Source: Dermacoccus nishinomiyaensis (GTDB lineage: Bacteria; Actinomycetota; Actinomycetes; Actinomycetales; Dermatophilaceae). From it: DNA of 64,000 nt. The notes under the pieces were generated by a model. That model saw only the letters and a program-made list of their open reading frames with translations, was not told the DNA's origin and did no database searches. The DNA is taken from contig NZ_UFXX01000002.1 of NCBI RefSeq assembly GCF_900447535.1, forward strand, positions 372,001 through 436,000, read 5' to 3'. The translations under genes and the position numbers were made by a program. Below, one piece after another: positions 18,429-26,805 of the stretch (the stretch's first letter is position 1; each line of letters starts with the position of its first letter).

Positions 18429-20088
18429 TGAGGATCGGTCTCGGCACGAGCGCTCCCTCCGGAACCGCTCGGGCGGCTGTCGGATCCGGCAGGTCCTTGC
18501 CCGGGGAATACCCCGTACTGATGAATGCTTGCCCCTTCGCCGCCCTCATCGCGGGCACCTTCGCGTCCCGGGCGTAGGCAATGGCAACCCACACGATCCC
18601 CTGCCCGGGGTAGAACCATCGAGGCTGCAGCGGCACCGTCGAATCACCGCCAGCGGCTCGACTTGTGGACGCCGTCATCGCGTTCAAGTCCTTGTGCGGG
18701 CGCCCATCGTGGTCGAGACGCACCTGAACCGAGCCGACTGCATCCGCCGGGGTCCCTCCCAGGTCCGCACCGATGACTCGCAACGCGGCGGAGCCGAGGT
18801 CGACCCCCACCCAGTGGACCTCACCGGCCTTCACCGCAACGTTTCCCGAGCCTGCGTTGCGCGGAGACAGGCGGCTCGGCGTACGAGACGGCTGAGAGCC
18901 GAAGAACGTCTTCTCCTTGGCGCTCAGGCAGCCCATCGGGAGGTCGAACGTCGTGGGAACAGCGGTGGTCGACGGTTTCGTTCGATCTGCCACGAGGAGC
19001 GGTGCCCCGGGAAAAGATCCTGGATTCACGACGATGTACGTGGTTCCAGCTCGCGCAGCCTTCAGATCCGGGTTGGACGGGTCCTTGACGAGCGGAAACG
19101 TGAGCAGCGAGCCAACCCCTGCGGCGGAACCGACCTGCCACGAGCCATCCATCCACAGGACGGTGTCGCCGCGGCCCTCACCGAAATCCGGAAAACCGGT
19201 GACGTACGCGGTGACGACCGACTGCCCCCTCGCTGGGTCAGGGTGCTGCGAGAAGTTTGCTCGGACCGTGCATCCGACGAACGCGAACTGCGCCGTCCGC
19301 GTACCTGGCCCGGCATCGGTGACGAGGTTGACCGCCTGTGCCTGGCCCTCGGCATCGAACACGCAGTCGATGAAGGACAAAGAAACACCCGGCCCGGTCA
19401 TGATGTCTGCCGCTGTCTGACCTCCGCTGCCGCCCACAACCGACTTCATCCGGACGGATTGCAGCGTGACGGTCCGCTCTTGGCAGTTGCCCAGACCGAC
19501 ATCTCCCGAAGCGCCCTCGTCGCGGAAAGGATGCACATCGGGATTTCGGCCTTCGTACTCCACCTGCAGATTGCGAATGTATGCGCTGCGGCCGGTCGTC
19601 GCCAGTGTGTCGTCATTGCCGCCGAAGGTGATGCGCACGTCTTCGGGCTTCTCACCTTGCCCCACGAGCGCCGTGTGCGGCGGGATACCTGCGGCCCCAC
19701 CCTTGTACACACCAGGCGCCACGCGAATCAGTCGCCAGTCCCAAGGATTGCTCTGGGCCAGCACCATCCCTGCGATGCCCAGCGCCTCCGCCTTGTCCTT
19801 GAGAACAGCGGCGTATGCCTCCTGGATCGTCTTGTAGGAGCCTTGCCCTCCCGCAGGGTTCACGTCGTACGTCTTGACGTACGTGGTCGGCTCAAGATGC
19901 TCGGTCTGCTTCTTGATCCGCTCCGGCCCGGGTAGCTGCGAATCGTCTCCGGCCTTCGACGAGGCGCTGCTCGATGCCCGCCGTTGCGGCCCGCCATCCG
20001 AACACGCAGCGAGCAACGAAGCGCCCGCGGCGCCCGCCCATGTCAGCGCGAGGCGACGCGTCACGCGGTTCGCATCATTCTCCGCCAT
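18403..20088 (-). CDS. Tat-exported lipoprotein with beta-helix (pectin lyase-like) fold, paralogue 1
   Basis: A 561-residue exported protein. ATG 20088, with GAGG upstream, starts a signal with a twin-arginine segment (RRLALTWAGAAG) and lipobox (LLAACS). After a Ser-rich linker comes a pectinesterase-like right-handed helix: YKTIQEAYAAV, VAPGVYKGG, GRSAYIRNLQVEY, SGDVGLGNCQERTV, TAADIMTGPG and WMDGSWQVG. A C-terminal ~170-residue domain follows. It should be lipid-anchored on the outer face of the membrane and may bind or cleave the glycan made by this locus. Aligning it by eye with the 547-residue paralogue at 21,143 shows co-linear conservation along the whole length. No catalytic residues of true pectinesterases could be assigned. 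Confidence 0.75.
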   Translation of the reverse strand: MAENDANRVTRRLALTWAGAAGASLLAACSDGGPQRRASSSASSKAGDDSQLPGPERIKKQTEHLEPTTYVKTYDVNPAGGQGSYKTIQEAYAAVLKDKAEALGIAGMVLAQSNPWDWRLIRVAPGVYKGGAAGIPPHTALVGQGEKPEDVRITFGGNDDTLATTGRSAYIRNLQVEYEGRNPDVHPFRDEGASGDVGLGNCQERTVTLQSVRMKSVVGGSGGQTAADIMTGPGVSLSFIDCVFDAEGQAQAVNLVTDAGPGTRTAQFAFVGCTVRANFSQHPDPARGQSVVTAYVTGFPDFGEGRGDTVLWMDGSWQVGSAAGVGSLLTFPLVKDPSNPDLKAARAGTTYIVVNPGSFPGAPLLVADRTKPSTTAVPTTFDLPMGCLSAKEKTFFGSQPSRTPSRLSPRNAGSGNVAVKAGEVHWVGVDLGSAALRVIGADLGGTPADAVGSVQVRLDHDGRPHKDLNAMTASTSRAAGGDSTVPLQPRWFYPGQGIVWVAIAYARDAKVPAMRAAKGQAFISTGYSPGKDLPDPTAARAVPEGALVPRPILINQWSPAQ

Positions 20089-20196
20089 GTTCCATGTCCT
20101 CATTCCCTGCTTCTGCACTTGCTGCGATCAAGCCCCTCTGAATCCGACGAAGTCCCGCCGGTTCCTGCGAGGTGAGCCGTCGTGGTCTTCGGGCCC

Positions 20197-21072
20197 TCAC
20201 CGGTGGTCTGCCTGCGCCGGCCGTAGGCGCTCATCGAGCTCGGTGTGCTCAGCGAAGCGCAGCTGCAGCGGCTGGAACACGAGGCCCTGCAGAGCAGACC
20301 ACGGCAAGGGGTAGCCGCCTCCGTCGCCGAACGGATCGACCGCCGGGTGACGGGCGAGCGAGCGCGCGTAGTAGTCGAGGCGAGCCTCGACCTCTTCGAG
20401 CCACGCTGCGGTGAACGGCGTCAGCGGCCGTGCGATGAACGCGCAGTTGGCGGCGATGGTTCGGTGCCGGGCGGCCATCTCGCGCCCGAGCGGCGAGGCC
20501 AGATACGCGACGTCACGCGACCGTGCCTCCGGGTAACCGAGCAACCACGCCGACGGGTCGGCGTTGATGGCGTCGAAGCTCGGCGACCAGTCGTGCGACG
20601 CGCGCTTGAGGTCGCTCCACCCACCACCGTGGTGGTGAAGCAGGTAGTCGGAACGGTGCACGGCCGAGAGGTGCTCGTACGCCGCATGCAACGGATGAGT
20701 GTCGACCACCCACTCGTTCAGGTTCTCCGGGGTGACGAGTACGACGTCGAGGCCCGCGTTCATCGCGCGGATGCTCTCCAATGCGGCGAGCCGGTTCGGC
20801 GTCAGTGCGTTCTCCCCTGTCCAGGCCACGAAGATGCGACGTGGGACGTCGAGGCCCGCGTCGGTCAGCGTGTCGTCGACACGGTTCAGGAAGTAGTCGA
20901 GCGCGAATTGGCCGTCGGCCTCTCGGTGACGCTCGGCGTCGAAACCCGGCCCGAGGCGGCAGGCCCGGCGCGCGAGCATGGCGTCGGAGAACGCCTCTCT
21001 GCGCTCAGCCAGTCCCCGCCCGGCCAGGAACGCCCGATGCTTCGCCGCTCGCGCGGCGTCGACTGCCCTCAT
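20197..21072 (-). CDS. GT32-like capsular polysaccharide synthesis glycosyltransferase
   Basis: A 291-residue protein of the capsular polysaccharide synthesis (GT32-like) type. Seen are RRIFVAWTGENALTPNR, VVLVTPENLNEWV, and HRSDYLLHHHGGGWSDLKRA, whose S-D-x-K replaces the usual DXD after the conserved helix. A WLLGYPEA segment and a His/Asp-rich C-terminus follow. It would add a hexose to a cell-surface glycan. ATG 21072 has a strong AGGGGGCAGGGG ribosome site, so the longer frame from 21,141 is rejected. It lies between the two beta-helix lipoprotein genes on the same strand. Confidence 0.75.
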   Translation of the reverse strand: MRAVDAARAAKHRAFLAGRGLAERREAFSDAMLARRACRLGPGFDAERHREADGQFALDYFLNRVDDTLTDAGLDVPRRIFVAWTGENALTPNRLAALESIRAMNAGLDVVLVTPENLNEWVVDTHPLHAAYEHLSAVHRSDYLLHHHGGGWSDLKRASHDWSPSFDAINADPSAWLLGYPEARSRDVAYLASPLGREMAARHRTIAANCAFIARPLTPFTAAWLEEVEARLDYYARSLARHPAVDPFGDGGGYPLPWSALQGLVFQPLQLRFAEHTELDERLRPAQADHR

Positions 21073-21142
21073 CCCCTGCCCCCTCCGCACATTGGTGCGC
21101 TCCGGGTCGCGACGCCGCGGCCAGCGTGGCCCGGGCGCCACT

Positions 21143-22786
21143 TCACCCCTGCGCCCATGCGCTGACGATCGTCGGGCGCGGTACGAGCGTACCGGCCGGC
21201 ACCGCCGTCAGGGCGTCGAGCGCGGTCACCCCAGCTCTTTGGCCCCCACGGAAGGCCGCGCCGGCGTCGGCGCGCATCGCAGGGACGGAGGCGTCAGCGT
21301 CGAAGCTCAACCCCACCCAGAACGGCGCCTGCCCCGGGTAGTACCAGTGCGTCTCGACCCGGACGCGCCCCTTCGCGAGGCCCTTGCCGCTCGTCATCGC
21401 GTTGCCGTTGGCGTCCGGTTTGCCGTCCTTCGTCAACGTGATGGCGGCCGCGGCCAGCCCGGTGCTCGACTCGCCGATCGTCACCGCCTGCGCGCACGCA
21501 GCCTTCGCACCGAGGTCGACAGCGACCCAGTAGACGTCCCCCGCCTTGACCTGGACCTGGCCCTGCTGCGGCGACTTCGGCTGCAACGCAGTCTCTTTCG
21601 CCGTGGGCCGTTCACCGAAGAACTGCGCCTCCTGGGCCGACACTGCGCCCACCGGCAACGACACGTCCTTCGCCGGCTGATCACCGACGGGCAGCACCCC
21701 GTCAGGCGCGGTCGCCTTCGCACCGGCCACCTGCCCCGGATTGACGACGATGTACCGCGTCGTGGGGTTCTTATTGGTCACCTTGCCGTTCGTCGGATCG
21801 AGCGTCGACGGGAAGGCGAGCAGGGCATCGACACGAACCGCGCCACCCATGTTCCAGTGCCCGTCCATCCAGACGAAGTTGTCCCCGTGGCCGGCGGAGA
21901 AGTCGGGCGCCCCGACCGGGAAGGACATCGTCGAGTCGCTGTTGCCCGCCCGCTTCTGGTTGCCCGCGACGGTGCAGCCGATGAAGAAGAAGTCGGAGCG
22001 CGCGTTCGTCTCGTGCGAGTTGGTGACGACGTTGACCTGCTGCTGCTGGCCGGGCGCGTCGAACGTGCACCCACGGAAGACGAGCGTCGTGCCAGGCCCG
22101 GGCATGATGTCGGCGGCCGTCTTGCCCCACGCTCCGTCGCCGCCTGCGAGAAACACGACATCCTCGAACAGGATCGTGCGACGCTGCAGCGGCCCGAGAC
22201 CGACGTCACCCGACTGGCCCTGCTCGCGCAGCGGATGCGAGTCGGGGTTCGCATCCGCCTGCTCGAGAAACAGGTTGCGCACGTACGTCGAACGCCCCGT
22301 CGTGCCGATCGTGCCCTCGTCGCCCGTCGTGATGAAGTGGGTGTCCGAGGGCTTGGCCCCCATGCCGATGAGCGCGACATGCGGCGGCGTGCCGGAGAGC
22401 GTCTCGCGGTAGGTGCCAGGCGCGATCTCGACCTTGCGCCAATCCCACGGGTTGCTCTGGGGGCTCTGCGCCCCCACGCCGAGGCGCTGCTGCTTGTCCG
22501 TGGCGATGGCCGCGTAGCAGTCCTCGACGGTCCGGTAGGCGCCCCCCGCGCCTGATGAATCGACCTTGTAGGTCTTCACGTAGCTCGTCGGCCCCAAGAA
22601 CTTCGTCTGCGCGCGCAGCCTCTCAGGGCCGGGCAGTTTGTCGATGTCGCCCATGTCCGGGGCCTTCGACGACGCCTGTGGCTTCTTCGACGTGTCACCG
22701 GATGAGCACGCCGCGAGGACCGCCATGCTGATGCCGGCCCCCAGCGTCAGTGCACCGCGGCGCGTCACCTGCTGCGATTGCGTCAT
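21143..22786 (-). CDS. Tat-exported lipoprotein with beta-helix (pectin lyase-like) fold, paralogue 2
   Basis: A 547-residue paralogue of the protein at 18,403. ATG 22786 has an AGGGGGAG ribosome site and starts a signal with TRRGALTLGAG and lipobox (LAACSSG). Shared blocks include TSYVKTYKVDSSG, QSNPWDWRKVEIAPGTY, TTGRSTYVRNLFLE, SGDVGLGPLQRRTI, KTAADIMPGPGTTL and WMDGHWNMG, each aligning with its counterpart in order. The high conservation of these blocks with divergence elsewhere suggests one ancestral duplication. A role in surface glycan modification or attachment is inferred from position. Confidence 0.75.
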   Translation of the reverse strand: MTQSQQVTRRGALTLGAGISMAVLAACSSGDTSKKPQASSKAPDMGDIDKLPGPERLRAQTKFLGPTSYVKTYKVDSSGAGGAYRTVEDCYAAIATDKQQRLGVGAQSPQSNPWDWRKVEIAPGTYRETLSGTPPHVALIGMGAKPSDTHFITTGDEGTIGTTGRSTYVRNLFLEQADANPDSHPLREQGQSGDVGLGPLQRRTILFEDVVFLAGGDGAWGKTAADIMPGPGTTLVFRGCTFDAPGQQQQVNVVTNSHETNARSDFFFIGCTVAGNQKRAGNSDSTMSFPVGAPDFSAGHGDNFVWMDGHWNMGGAVRVDALLAFPSTLDPTNGKVTNKNPTTRYIVVNPGQVAGAKATAPDGVLPVGDQPAKDVSLPVGAVSAQEAQFFGERPTAKETALQPKSPQQGQVQVKAGDVYWVAVDLGAKAACAQAVTIGESSTGLAAAAITLTKDGKPDANGNAMTSGKGLAKGRVRVETHWYYPGQAPFWVGLSFDADASVPAMRADAGAAFRGGQRAGVTALDALTAVPAGTLVPRPTIVSAWAQG

Positions 22787-22906
22787 CGCACTCCCCCTGG
22801 TCTGATCCGAACATCCCGCGCTCAGCTTAGTCGTGCGCCGCCCCGCCACTGGCGGCTTCGTCGACCTCGGCTATCCGACAGAGGTGGCGCGCGTGTGGCT
22901 TCGCCC

Positions 22907-22977
22907 GAGAGACCGCGGCACCTCACCGCGCACGCCCGGGGGCCGCCGTTCGACGATTCAAACGATGGCCTGGATCA
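22907..22977. repeat. Direct repeat copy A (degenerate icd-terminator region)
   Basis: Aligns with 23982-24070. The first 18 bases (from GAGACCGCGG) are identical, followed by a diverged stretch, an identical GGCCGCCGTTCGACGA block and the closing GCCTGGATCA. In the right copy that last word contains the icd stop codon. The hairpin here (arms 22941-22950 and 22961-22970) has two mismatches and is probably decayed. Confidence 0.7.
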
Positions 22978-23110
22978 TGTGGGGCACCCGGAACACTTGC
23001 CATGATCCGGTGGCGTGAGCGACACTGGAATCGTCGTCGAGCACTGCCAACGCGGTGCGAGCGCGGTCGGGACTGCCGACGCGGTGCCCGTAGCGGCGAT
23101 GACATGGCTT

Positions 23111-23146
23111 GAACGGGGTTCACCGCTGTAGCGGTGGGCCCCGTTC
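23111..23146 (+). promoter_or_regulatory. Hairpin in the leader of the DUF3800 gene
   Basis: Sixteen-base arms (23111-23126 and 23131-23146), two wobble positions and a four-base loop (TGTA), ending 18 bases before ATG 23165. There is no T-run. It could be a terminator or attenuator, a protein-binding site, or a transcript processed by the downstream protein; the sequence cannot decide between these. Confidence 0.5.
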
Positions 23147-23164
23147 TGCACCTCGGGGGCGTTG

Positions 23165-23983
23165 ATGTATCTCATGTTTGTCGACGAATCGGGCACTCAC
23201 GGTCATGACGCCCATGCCTTCGTTCTCGGCGGGCTGGCGCTGCATGAGAATGACGCAGCTCAGCTTCAGTCGGTGCTCGACGAGCTGGTGATCAAGCACC
23301 TCGGCCGCGTCCCGGTCAACCTGGAGGAATACGAACTCCACGCGAACGAGATGAGAAACGCCAAGAAGCCCAAGGGGAGCGCTCAAGGACGGACGCGAAT
23401 CTGGGCGACGGTACCTCGCCACACGCGTCTGACCCTGCTTGAAGAGGCCTACGCGTCGCTCGCCACGTTCACGCCGGCAACTCCTGAGGAGGAGCCTTGG
23501 CTGTTCGGCGTCGTGCTGGATCGACGCTTTCGCACCAGCAGCAGCCCGCTGCAGCGCGAGCGATTCGCTTATGAGGTCCTTCTCAACAAGTTCGACGTCA
23601 TGTTGAAGAGGCTCCGGGTCGATGACGACCAGCCAAATCGCGGCCTGGTCATCCACGACCGACGCGTCGTCGCAGAGGCCGACATTCAATCCTGGGTCAC
23701 CGAATGGCGTGCGGCAGCCGGGGACGTGGGTCAGTTGAGGAACCTGGCCGACGTCCCGCTCTTCACCGATTCACGCGCAACCCGGCTGTTGCAAGCGGCC
23801 GATCTCGTGACCTACGCGCTCTACCGGCGGTACGCGACCACCCCCGATACGAGATACTTCGATCTCCTGTGGCCACGATTTCACCGGGACCGCGACGGGA
23901 CAATCCACGGACTTGTTCACTACACACCGAGCTTTGGCCAGGGCATGTGCACATGCGAGGCATGCACAGCCCGGACCCCCTGA
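23165..23983 (+). CDS. DUF3800 domain protein
   Basis: A 272-residue protein of the uncharacterised DUF3800 family, recognised from MYLMFVDESGTHG, the central VIHDRRVVAEADIQ, and the C-terminal SRATRLLQAADLVTYALYRR. The spaced acidic residues (DES, HDR, AADL) look like an RNase H-type metal site, which would make it a nuclease; this is inference. The C-terminus adds a Cys-rich tail (MCTCEACTA). ATG 23165 follows GGGGGC; a TTG at 23162 is the only alternative. The gene stands alone between two copies of the icd terminator region, so it was probably inserted. The family is common in accessory and defence-type islands. Confidence 0.7.
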   Translation: MYLMFVDESGTHGHDAHAFVLGGLALHENDAAQLQSVLDELVIKHLGRVPVNLEEYELHANEMRNAKKPKGSAQGRTRIWATVPRHTRLTLLEEAYASLATFTPATPEEEPWLFGVVLDRRFRTSSSPLQRERFAYEVLLNKFDVMLKRLRVDDDQPNRGLVIHDRRVVAEADIQSWVTEWRAAAGDVGQLRNLADVPLFTDSRATRLLQAADLVTYALYRRYATTPDTRYFDLLWPRFHRDRDGTIHGLVHYTPSFGQGMCTCEACTARTP

Positions 23984-24070
23984 GACCGCGGCACCTCACT
24001 ACGCACACTGAAGGGCCGCCGTTCGACGAATCGAACGGCGGCCCTCGACGTCAGGCGCGAGCCTGGATCA
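23982..24070. repeat. Direct repeat copy B (intact icd-terminator region)
   Basis: The right-hand copy of the repeat at 22907. It starts at the last two bases of the DUF3800 stop codon and ends exactly at the icd stop codon (24068-24070). Compared with the left copy it contains the intact hairpin and about 18 additional bases before GCCTGGATCA. Confidence 0.7.
24013..24044. terminator. Terminator of icd (and of the convergent DUF3800 gene)
   Basis: A perfect 13-base stem (24013-24025 and 24032-24044) with a six-base loop, 23 bases after the icd stop on the minus strand and 29 after the DUF3800 stop on the plus strand. Confidence 0.8.
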
Positions 24071-25288
24071 GGCAGCCATGGCCTTGCTGAGGTTCTCGTC
24101 GATGGCGGCGAGGAAGTCCTGCGTGTTGAGGTAGGGCTGGTCCTTGCCGATGAGCAGGGCCAGGTCCTTCGTCATCTTGCCGCTCTCGACGGTCTCGATG
24201 CAGACGCGCTCGAGCGTCTCGGCGAACTTCGTCACCTCGGGCGTCTCGTCGAGCTCGCCACGCTTGGCGAGGCCACGCGTCCAGGCGAAGATCGACGCGA
24301 TCGGGTTGGTCGACGTCTCCTTGCCCTGCTGGTGCTGACGGTAGTGACGCGTCACCGTGCCATGCGCAGCCTCGGCCTCGACGGTCTTGCCGTCCGGCGT
24401 CATGAGGACCGACGTCATGAGGCCGAGCGAGCCGAAGCCCTGCGCGACGATGTCGGACTGCACGTCACCGTCGTAGTTCTTGCACGCCCAGACGTAGCCG
24501 CCCTCCCACTTGAGCGCGGAGGCGACCATGTCGTCGATGAGACGGTGCTCGTAGGTGAGGCCGCGCTCGTCGAACTGAGCCTTGAACTCGCGGTCGAAGA
24601 CGTCCTGGAAGATGTCCTTGAACGCGCCGTCGTACGCCTTGAGGATCGTGTTCTTCGTCGACAGGTACACGGGCACGTTGCGCTCGAGACCGTAGTTGAG
24701 CGACGCGCGAGCGAAGTCCTCGATCGACTTGTTGTAGTTGTACATGCCCATCGCGACGCCACCCGACTCGGGGAACTCGGCGACCTCGTAGACCTGCTTC
24801 TCGCCACCGTCGGCGGGCGTGTAGGAGATCTCGACCTTGCCGGCGCCGGGAACCTTGAAGTTCTGCGACTTGTACTGGTCGGCGTGAGCGTGGCGACCGA
24901 TGATGATCGGCTTCGTCCAGCCCGGCACGAGGCGCGGCACGTTGCTCATGATGATCGGCTCACGGAAGATGACGCCGCCGAGGATGTTGCGGATCGTGCC
25001 GTTCGGGCTCTTCCACATCTCCTTGAGGCCGAACTCCTCGACGCGCGCCTCGTCGGGCGTGATGGTGGCGCACTTGACGCCGACGCCGTACTCCTTGATC
25101 GCGTTCGCCGCGTCGACGGTGACCTGGTCGTCCGTGGCGTCGCGGTTCTCGATGCCGAGGTCGTAGTACTTGAGGTCGACGTCGAGGTACGGGTGGATCA
25201 GGCGGTCCTTGATGAACTGCCAGATGATGCGCGTCATCTCGTCACCGTCGAGCTCGACGATGGGGTTCTTGACCTTGATCTTCTCCAT
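24068..25288 (-). CDS. icd: NADP-dependent isocitrate dehydrogenase, homodimeric type
   Basis: A 406-residue enzyme of the eukaryote-like homodimeric class. It oxidises isocitrate to 2-oxoglutarate with NADP+ in the TCA cycle. Seen are [39 protein letters not shown] (substrate phosphate/Arg region), [19 protein letters not shown] (metal Asp residues) and [14 protein letters not shown] (cofactor region). Length is normal and no key residue is missing. ATG 25288 has GAAGGAG about 12 bases upstream. A candidate promoter lies at 25341-25370. It is monocistronic with a strong terminator. Confidence 0.97.
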   Translation of the reverse strand: MEKIKVKNPIVELDGDEMTRIIWQFIKDRLIHPYLDVDLKYYDLGIENRDATDDQVTVDAANAIKEYGVGVKCATITPDEARVEEFGLKEMWKSPNGTIRNILGGVIFREPIIMSNVPRLVPGWTKPIIIGRHAHADQYKSQNFKVPGAGKVEISYTPADGGEKQVYEVAEFPESGGVAMGMYNYNKSIEDFARASLNYGLERNVPVYLSTKNTILKAYDGAFKDIFQDVFDREFKAQFDERGLTYEHRLIDDMVASALKWEGGYVWACKNYDGDVQSDIVAQGFGSLGLMTSVLMTPDGKTVEAEAAHGTVTRHYRQHQQGKETSTNPIASIFAWTRGLAKRGELDETPEVTKFAETLERVCIETVESGKMTKDLALLIGKDQPYLNTQDFLAAIDENLSKAMAA

Positions 25289-25340
25289 GGCCTGTGCTGG
25301 CTCCTTCGATCAGTTGGTGCGACGAATGTTCGCTTGCCTC

Positions 25341-25370
25341 AGGTTATCGCTACGTGGGCGACCTCCCCAA
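25341..25370 (-). promoter_or_regulatory. Candidate icd promoter
   Basis: On the minus strand TTGGGG (25370-25365) and TAACCT (25346-25341) are separated by 18 bases, a reasonable sigma-70-type pair about 50 bases before the icd start. Confidence 0.4.
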
Positions 25371-25435
25371 GACGAAGGCGTGGCAGCCCGAACGCCTGTG
25401 TCATCACCTACCCCGGCGGCCGTCTCGGGGCACTC

Positions 25436-25936
25436 CTACCCCACTTGGAAAGAGCCGCTGCGCAGATATGCGCGCAGGTGCGCTGCTGTTGCCCCTGCAG
25501 TCCGGTCAAGAGAGGTGGGGAGGCCGGCCAGCGGCCACCACGTGTGCTCTGCGGCTTCACCGTCCGCGCCCCAGGCCGGCGGACGCTGTGCTACGCGCAC
25601 AACAAAGCACAAGGCGAACGCCTGCACCTGGTCGCCATTGGAGTAACGAAGATGCGTGACCTTCGGATCGGACAGGCAGGCAAAGGGCTCGAGCTCGTCC
25701 TCTCGCACGAGCACCCCGGCCTCCTCGGCCAGTTCTGTGATCGCGATGTCGGCGAAAGATTGCCCACGCTCGGCTGAACCGGACGGAAACTCCCACTGGC
25801 CTGAATCGGCGCGTCGCTGCATCAGAACGTGGCTACCCGCATCAAACAGAACCACCTGGGCGCCAGGCATCAGGATGAGCTGGGACCCCACGAGGGCGCG
25901 CAAGCGTCCGAGGTACGTCTCGGCGAATTGGGTCAT
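25436..25936 (-). CDS. Nudix hydrolase with a degenerate Nudix box
   Basis: A 166-residue Nudix-fold protein. The box at residues ~53-75 is GSAERGQSFADIAITELAEE followed by AGV. The helix Glu pair (EE) is kept, but the first Glu of the consensus is Gln and the Arg of REUXEE is Thr, so catalysis may be weakened or altered. The fold is otherwise clear (VVLFDAGSHVLMQRRADSG, WEFPSG). ATG 25936 overlaps the stop of the HAD phosphatase gene (ATGA), so the two are co-translated and may act in one nucleotide or sugar-phosphate clean-up step. Confidence 0.8.
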   Translation of the reverse strand: MTQFAETYLGRLRALVGSQLILMPGAQVVLFDAGSHVLMQRRADSGQWEFPSGSAERGQSFADIAITELAEEAGVLVREDELEPFACLSDPKVTHLRYSNGDQVQAFALCFVVRVAQRPPAWGADGEAAEHTWWPLAGLPTSLDRTAGATAAHLRAYLRSGSFQVG

Positions 25937-26775
25937 ACGGCCTCGTCGTGCGAGCCGTACCCCATGACGTCGTCGTCGGGGTGCGGCGCGAGCTCGTGGA
26001 CAAGCGGTACTACGTCGGCGATCGAATCGCAGATGCGCGTCGGCACGAATGGGTACCGGTCGACCTGATCGGGCCTCGTCGAACCGGTCAGCACGAGAAT
26101 GCTGCGCAGCCCCGCTTCGAGGCCGCTGCGCACGTCCGTGTCGAGGCGGTCACCGATCATCACCGTCGACTCCGAGTGCGCATCGATGCGGTTGAGCGCG
26201 CTGCGCATCATGAGCGGATTCGGCTTGCCGACGTAGTACGGCTTGACGCCCGTCGCCGCCGTGATGAGCGCCGCGATCGACCCCGTCGCCGGCAACGGCC
26301 CCTCCGTGCTCGGGCCCGTGACGTCCGGGTTCGTCGCGATGAACCGCGCGCCACCCTCGATGAGACGGATCGCACGCGTGATCGCCGTGAACGAATACGT
26401 GCGCGTCTCCCCCAGCACGACGTAGTCGGGGTCTCGCTCCGTCATCGTGTAGCCGACGTTATGGAGCGCCGTCGTCAGCCCCGCCTCACCGACGACGTAC
26501 GCGCTGCCACCGGCGCGCTGATCGGCGAGGAACTGCGCCGTCGCGAGCGCCGACGTCCAGATCGCCTCCTCCGGCACGTCGATGCCCGACGCGAGCAACC
26601 GCGCGCGCAGATCGCGCGGCGTGTAGATCGAGTTGTTCGTGAGCACGAGGAAGCGACGCCCCGTCTCCTGCAACGCCTGCAAGAACTCCGAAGCCCCCGG
26701 AATGGCGCGCTCCTCATGCACGAGAACGCCATCCATGTCCGTCAGCCAGCACTCCACTGCGTGGTGGTTGCTCAT
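25933..26775 (-). CDS. HAD-IIA family hydrolase (NagD/phosphoglycolate phosphatase-like)
   Basis: A 280-residue HAD phosphatase of the NagD class. Motif I is WLTDMDGVLVHE, with nucleophile and acid Asp residues; motif II is VLTNNS; the C2 cap is in the middle; motif III lies in KPNPLMMRSAL; motif IV is MIGDRLDTDVRSG. It removes phosphate from small metabolites such as sugar phosphates or nucleotides, with the substrate unknown. ATG 26775 has GAGGATG upstream. It is followed by the Nudix gene with a four-base overlap. Confidence 0.88.
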   Translation of the reverse strand: MSNHHAVECWLTDMDGVLVHEERAIPGASEFLQALQETGRRFLVLTNNSIYTPRDLRARLLASGIDVPEEAIWTSALATAQFLADQRAGGSAYVVGEAGLTTALHNVGYTMTERDPDYVVLGETRTYSFTAITRAIRLIEGGARFIATNPDVTGPSTEGPLPATGSIAALITAATGVKPYYVGKPNPLMMRSALNRIDAHSESTVMIGDRLDTDVRSGLEAGLRSILVLTGSTRPDQVDRYPFVPTRICDSIADVVPLVHELAPHPDDDVMGYGSHDEAV

Positions 26776-26805
26776 CCGCTCATCCTCACTGTCGTGCCGA
26801 ATCGT

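Larger units (their letters stand above)
22787..23164. other. 378-base intergenic region upstream of the DUF3800 gene
   Basis: There is no convincing gene here. It holds the divergent start regions of the lipoprotein gene (left) and the DUF3800 gene (right), a degenerate copy of the icd terminator region (22907-22977), a 16-base direct repeat (23043-23058 and 23072-23087, one mismatch), and a strong hairpin 18 bases before the DUF3800 start. Confidence 0.6.

Noticed and set aside
22833-23018. A 61-codon frame upstream of DUF3800
   Set aside because: It is Arg-rich, runs through the decayed terminator repeat and lacks a ribosome site.
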